A stretch of 64,000 nt of DNA from CAWAVN01 sp963844315. Its GTDB lineage: Bacteria; Planctomycetota; Planctomycetia; Planctomycetales; Planctomycetaceae. The DNA lies in contig CAWJOC010000022.1 of assembly GCA_963844315.1 (NCBI GenBank), forward strand, positions 186,001-250,000, given 5' to 3'. Below are positions 59,790-64,000 of this stretch, piece after piece; the first letter of the stretch is position 1; each line of letters begins with the position of its first letter. The notes under the pieces were generated by a model, which worked only from the letters and a program-made list of their open reading frames with translations, was not told the DNA's origin and did not search any database. The translations under genes and the position numbers were made by a program.

Positions 59790-60819
59790 GACCACTTCAA
59801 GGAGCGCTTTATTTCTCAGGATGTCAGCGGACCTGTGAGCCAACTCCAGGATGGCTTGCACGTCCCGGCCAATATCCGGCTGACAGAGAGGCTGAAACGT
59901 TTCCCCGGTGGCAATTCCCCAAAAGAAATGCTCGGCGGAGTTGGTTAAATGCTTGGGCGGAGCGGGAACGGAAACTTCTTCTCCCGTCGGCTGGGACTCC
60001 GTCGCCAGAAGCAATCGCCCACCAATGCGCGGTTCGACAACCAGAGTGCATTGCCTTCCATACATCACGGTGAGGTAACTCGTGAGTTTCCCGATTTGCG
60101 TCCAGGAGCCTTCCGCGATGGCCAGCGCCCTGGGATAGTGCATCAGGACGATTGCGTTATCTTCCACGTGCAAGTGAGTTTTGCAGAGCGTGGCTTTGGT
60201 TCCCGTCACCGATTGGGGAATGCCCAAAAGCACCCGCGCGAGGTTTGCACCGTAACAGCAGTAATCCATCATTGCCCCGCCGCCGTTTTTCGCGGGATCA
60301 AAAAGCCAATCGCAAAAGTATTTCGAGCAGCCCAGTTCCTCCGGTCCTTGGTGAGCCGCCCGATATCGCACTTGCCAGACTTCGCCAATCGCTCCTTCGC
60401 TTGCCATTCTCAAAGCCTGTTGCAACTGCGGCCACCAGGCAAAGGGCCAGTTAATCATCAATCGCACGTTGTGTTGTTGCGAAGCCGACAGCATTCGCTC
60501 CGCCCCATCGAGCGTCGCGGCCATGGGTTTCTCGATCAGGACATGAAGCCCCCGCTCCATCGCCTTCACCGACAGTTCGGTTCCATCGGCATTGTTGGAA
60601 AAAACATAAACCGCATCCAGGGACTCCTTGTCCAAAAGTTCTTCGTAATCCTCATAAGTCCGGCAGCCATACTCATGGGAAACCCGCTCGCGAAGCAGTG
60701 CGTTCGCATCCCATGCCGCGACAAGCTCCGCTCGCTCGCAACCCTTTAAGCGCCGGAAGTTCGCCCCAAACGTGGTCGTGAACCATTCCCAACACGGCGA
60801 CCCGATAGGGTTCACTCAT
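59706..60819 (-). CDS. Gfo/Idh/MocA-family NAD(P)-dependent oxidoreductase (one frameshift)
   Basis: About 370 residues, sugar or inositol dehydrogenase-like. From ATG 60819 the Rossmann start is SEPYRVAVLGMVHDHVWGELPAL; the break at 60742-60744 (one base too many) is followed by KGCERAELVAAWD. The family's EKPMA motif (LHVLIEKPMAATL) with the catalytic-site lysine is present. The later GGGAMMDYCCYGANLARVLLG holds the usual D-x-x-x-Y/H site in altered form. Substrate unknown. It is the last gene of the minus-strand group nucleoside-permease-like MFS, PHP protein, oxidoreductase. Its 3' end as written overlaps cdd by 84 bases; a missed indel may hide an earlier stop. Confidence 0.85.
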
Positions 60820-60857
60820 GGTTTGCTAATCCTCTCTTGAATGATGAATCGAAGTCG

Positions 60858-62355
60858 TTATCGTTCCACCCAAATCGGCGTGAGCCAAGTCCATTGTCCG
60901 TTGTGCTGGGCGACTTGCAATCGGTAATAGTCCAGAGCATTCTCCGGTGGGTCGATCAATTCTGCAGACACTAAACAATCCGAAATGGGGACCAACGGCC
61001 CGATTTTAACGGCTTCGGTCAGCCAACCTCTCTGATAATGCGTTCGGCCACCTTGGAGCAATTCACCAAGCTGATACCGATAATGCTTACCATTCGTCTC
61101 TAGGGAAACGATGGCGGAAAGCGGGGCATCCAGCGTCAGCCGAATTTGCTGCGTGGCGCGTATGTCTCATCGTCAAATTCCCCGTCGTGGTGGATCGCCA
61201 CAGGAGCCTTTGTGTTGATCGTTCCAGCACTTCATGCGGCAGGTCAACATCATCCGGCGATTCGCCGAGTTCGTCCAAACTTTTGGGAGCGACGATGGCC
61301 TGCCCGGAAAAGCAAGTTTCCAAGTCGGTGATCTCTCCTTCGGAAAGCGTCAGTTCATTCAGCCAAGAGACCACCCGATCTTTCAGCCCCCAACCCCAGG
61401 TGATATTTAAGCGATAGGGACTATTCGGTTGGGGTTCGGGTTCAGAAAAGAATCGCCGGATCACTCGACCATTTTTGAGGAGTTCCACCTTGTCGATGGC
61501 ATCCGCCGCCGCCACTTGGATTTTCAGATGCCGTGGTCCCGCGTCATTCACCGTTTCGCCGATCCAGGCACCATTCACAAAAAACCGGGCATCAATCCGG
61601 TCGCCTGTGGCGGCGAAGACCCTGCGGGCTTGAAACGCTTCCCAAAGAGATTCCCGCGTGAGACTTTTTGCGAACACGCCCATCCGCCCATCGCCGTGGC
61701 TGCCAGGATAGGCTCCGTGGTGATCGGATCCGCCCACAATGCCGAACTGCAGTCCACGGGCCCAACCCGCCTCCGCCGTCGAATCCGCGTCGCGCGGTCC
61801 CATATCGTGCAGCATGGGGTAAGGCGAACGGTCATCCACCGAGCACCCGTGAAGCGAGTAGACTTCCACGAAGGGCGACAATGACTCTCGATACGCTTCC
61901 CAATTAATCCCCCGGTAACCGGTCCGATAACCGATGTGATGGGGAATCGCCAGCGCCTGGGACTTGAGGCAAACTTCTCTGAGGCCCGGCAAATCCTGGG
62001 CATTGACCAATGGCAACTCAGGACCGATGGCATAAACATTGTGATCGCCAAATGCTAGCGAATGCCATTCGTAACTGGGAAAGGCAATGAAGGAGCCTTC
62101 CGTCGTCGCATCGGCTTGAAATTTTATCAGTCGGTCCCAATTCTGGGCGAGCGTGGCAAACCCGGCGTTATGATAGTCGATGATCTTGGCATACTGCTCG
62201 CGGTGGGCAGGCATGTCCGGCCAGAATGCGTGTCCGGTGATCGAGCAGAAATCCAACTGCTGCTTCGCGCGCAGCAACGCCTGCTCCACCGAACCGTGCC
62301 CGTAACTGATCGAGCAATGGCTGTGCAAATCTCCCCAAAACAATTGAAGGGACAT
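60858..62355 (-). CDS. PHP-domain metal-dependent hydrolase (DUF3604-like, two frameshifts)
   Basis: About 498 residues. The N-terminal PHP signature LFWGDLHSHCSISYGHGS binds metals; later SITGHAFWPDMPAH, GSFIAFPSYEWHS, IPHHIGYR and GIVGGSDHHGAYPG supply the other histidines and aspartates. The C-terminal third is beta-rich. Predicted to hydrolyse phosphoesters or related bonds; substrate unknown. The frame shifts near 61205-61220 and at 61145-61147 (three A where four give SKIRLTLDAPLSAIVSLETNGKHY), then runs to LTPIWVER and the stop at 60858. ATG 62355 has AAGGAG. It starts 10 bases after the permease gene, so the two are one operon. Confidence 0.82.
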
Positions 62356-62365
62356 GGCTGCTCCT

Positions 62366-63617
62366 TTATTTCACCGGCGGCGGGGTTACGGTCTCTTCCT
62401 CACGGAACAGGCAAAAGAGCAGCACCGTGCAAATCCCCGCAATGATCGCGGCCGCATGCCAGATTCCAGAATAATCCACTTGGCCTTCCCGCGTGAAATG
62501 CCTTTGAAGCTCTCCGCTGAGAATCCCGCCCAGGATCGGTCCAATCCCCAGCATCACCAGCGTAAACGCCGTCTGCGCCGAGTGCCGGGCATCTTTCGGG
62601 GCGACGCGGTCAATATAGATAAACGCCGCCGCAAAGGAGCAAGCAAAGCAAAACCCATGCAGCACCTGGCTGGCGATGATCCATTCCCTGGGCAAGCCCA
62701 CCAAGCCGAAGATCAAAAACCTAAGGCAAAAACACGCCGCCCCTAGCGACATCACGGTCCGAAACCCAAAGCGGGAAATCATGCTGCCCAGGAAAGCCAT
62801 CACCACAATTTCCGCAAATTGGCCAATTGACATCGCGGGCAGAATCTCTGCCTCGTTCAATCCGAGGGACTCTTTAAGGAAGTTCGAGGTTTGCAGAAAA
62901 TAGAGTTTGTGGGTCGCGGCTAAAAGCACCGAGACTCCAAGCAGCACGCCCATCGCGGGCCGGCAAAAGACACGCGCAGACTTCCGTTAAGGCGAACCGT
63001 TTGGCAGCATCGGGCTGGGGCGGAGTCTTGGGCAGAGTCAGGCAATACAGCCCATACAGCATGGACAGATAGCCCGATACGCGGAGGGCATCCACAACAC
63101 GATTCGCGGCATCCGGCGGATCCGCCCCGGCGAAAAACGGCGGCAGCGGATGAAACCGCACGCCGGTCTTCAGCCAGAACATGGAGAACAACCACCCGGC
63201 GGCAATCCAACCAATCGTGCCCCAGACCCTGACCAACGGAAACTGCCGTTTCGGATCCGCCAAATGACTCATCGCCAGGGAATTGGTCAGTCCCAAGGTG
63301 GGCATGTAAAGGACAGCATACACGATGGACAACCCCAGCCAGGCATCAAACGTGGTTTGCTCGGCGAGCAGCAGATTGATGACTCCGCCCAAGATCAACG
63401 TCACCGACAAATACCGCTCGGTCGCAAAGTACCGATCGGCCAATTGCCCCCCGATGAACGGAGCACATATCGCCCCAATCGCCGCCGCCGTCGCCGCAAT
63501 CCATCCCACTTCATATCCGCTGAACTGCAAGACCTCTTTGAGATACCGCGGCAAGATCGGCATCCAAATGCCCCACACGGCATATTGCAGAAACATCATC
63601 AGGCACAAACGGGGCAT
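62366..63617 (-). CDS. MFS transporter, nucleoside:H+ symporter-like (NupG family), one frameshift
   Basis: About 416 residues with twelve membrane helices. The start MPRLCLMMFLQYAVWGIWMP, and GWIAATAAAIGAICAPFIGGQLADR, are typical of the NHS (nucleoside permease) branch, which has many members in planctomycetes. The break is at 62965-62968 (four A, so four T on the coding strand, where three give CACLCRPAMGVLLGVSVLLAATH). Neighbouring deoA-cdd on the other strand supports nucleoside uptake, as inference. It heads an operon with the PHP protein and the oxidoreductase. Confidence 0.82.
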
Positions 63618-63935
63618 GAGATCAAACCAAGCCGATGATTAGGGGCCATGAATTAACACGCGGTCATTCGGATTGACGTAGTTATTGATTGTTCCTCAAG
63701 GGAAAACAAGGCACGACAAGGCCATCCAAAATTCCGATTTCCCTTTTGGGGGATGAATCGGCGTCGCGGTCGTGAAACAGGAGTCATTGAGAATCCGCTT
63801 CAGTCAGCGAATCCATAAGATGGAGAGCCCGGAAAACTCCCTGGAATTCGCGAATCCAATCCTATCGGGAGCGGAAATGAATCTCCTTGACCAACCGAAT
63901 ACAATGAGATAACTTTAATACACCAACCTCGTCCC
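63618..63935. other. Intergenic, with a probable tRNA-Gly promoter
   Basis: No gene seen in these 318 bases. TTGACC at 63887-63892 followed after 17 bases by TAACTT (63910-63915) is a plausible promoter about 20 bases before the tRNA. Confidence 0.5.

Positions 63936-64000
<65 letters not shown>

Overview
The window looks like a planctomycete chromosome segment (Planctomycetota, probably the Pirellulales/Planctomycetia side). Diagnostic content seen directly: a cytochrome-c-like DUF1549/DUF1553 protein next to a DUF1501 Tat-type protein, two DUF1559 prepilin-like proteins, a Ser/Thr kinase with FHA domains, a BlaI/BlaR1-type pair, and many intergenic palindromic repeats. No CRISPR array, prophage or recognisable antiviral cassette was seen; the only intact mobile element is one IS1380-family insertion.

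Layout. 0-10 kb: end of a HEAT-repeat gene, deoC, a secreted beta-propeller, ftsH, a DUF420 membrane protein, an MFS transporter, a lipoprotein, argH and acylphosphatase. 10-21 kb: DUF1559 protein, membrane dipeptidase, zinc-ribbon/kinase/double-FHA protein, an IS1380 element inserted in a two-hairpin repeat, and a giant membrane protein with ten carboxypeptidase-regulatory-like repeats. 20.5-31.5 kb: HEAT/TPR protein, Kef-type antiporter, prepilin peptidase coupled to shikimate kinase, STAS protein, and a BlaI repressor/BlaR1 sensor pair behind a clear promoter-operator. 31.4-38.6 kb: DUF1501 and DUF1549/1553 pair, a three-gene group ending in two unknowns, msrB. 38.8-48.2 kb: APC permease, a tandem-cyclase/ATPase/TPR protein with the architecture of soluble adenylyl cyclase, the second DUF1559 protein and small secreted proteins. 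48.4-57 kb: tRNA-Asp, a 32-residue basic protein, a BadF-type sugar kinase, a phosphopantetheinyl transferase, uvrA and carB. 57-64 kb: aquaglyceroporin, then a pyrimidine nucleoside module (deoA-cdd on +; a nucleoside-permease-like MFS, a PHP-domain protein and a Gfo/Idh/MocA oxidoreductase on -), and a truncated tRNA-Gly.

A dominant feature is that about half of the protein genes, including housekeeping genes (ftsH, carB, uvrA, deoA, cdd), are broken by one or more single-base indels, mostly in homopolymers, while the conserved protein sequence continues perfectly in the next frame. This is far more like uncorrected sequencing error than gene decay. I therefore annotate such genes over their whole span and give the breakpoints.

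The most interesting items are the sAC-like cyclase protein (40.2-44.4 kb), the BlaI promoter-operator with its non-PBP BlaR1 partner (28.3-31.4 kb), the ten-repeat membrane protein (16.6-20.2 kb), the IS insertion with a readable target duplication, a MITE-like element that supplies a stop codon, and the unnamed 32-residue basic protein. None of these amounts to a demonstrated new system.
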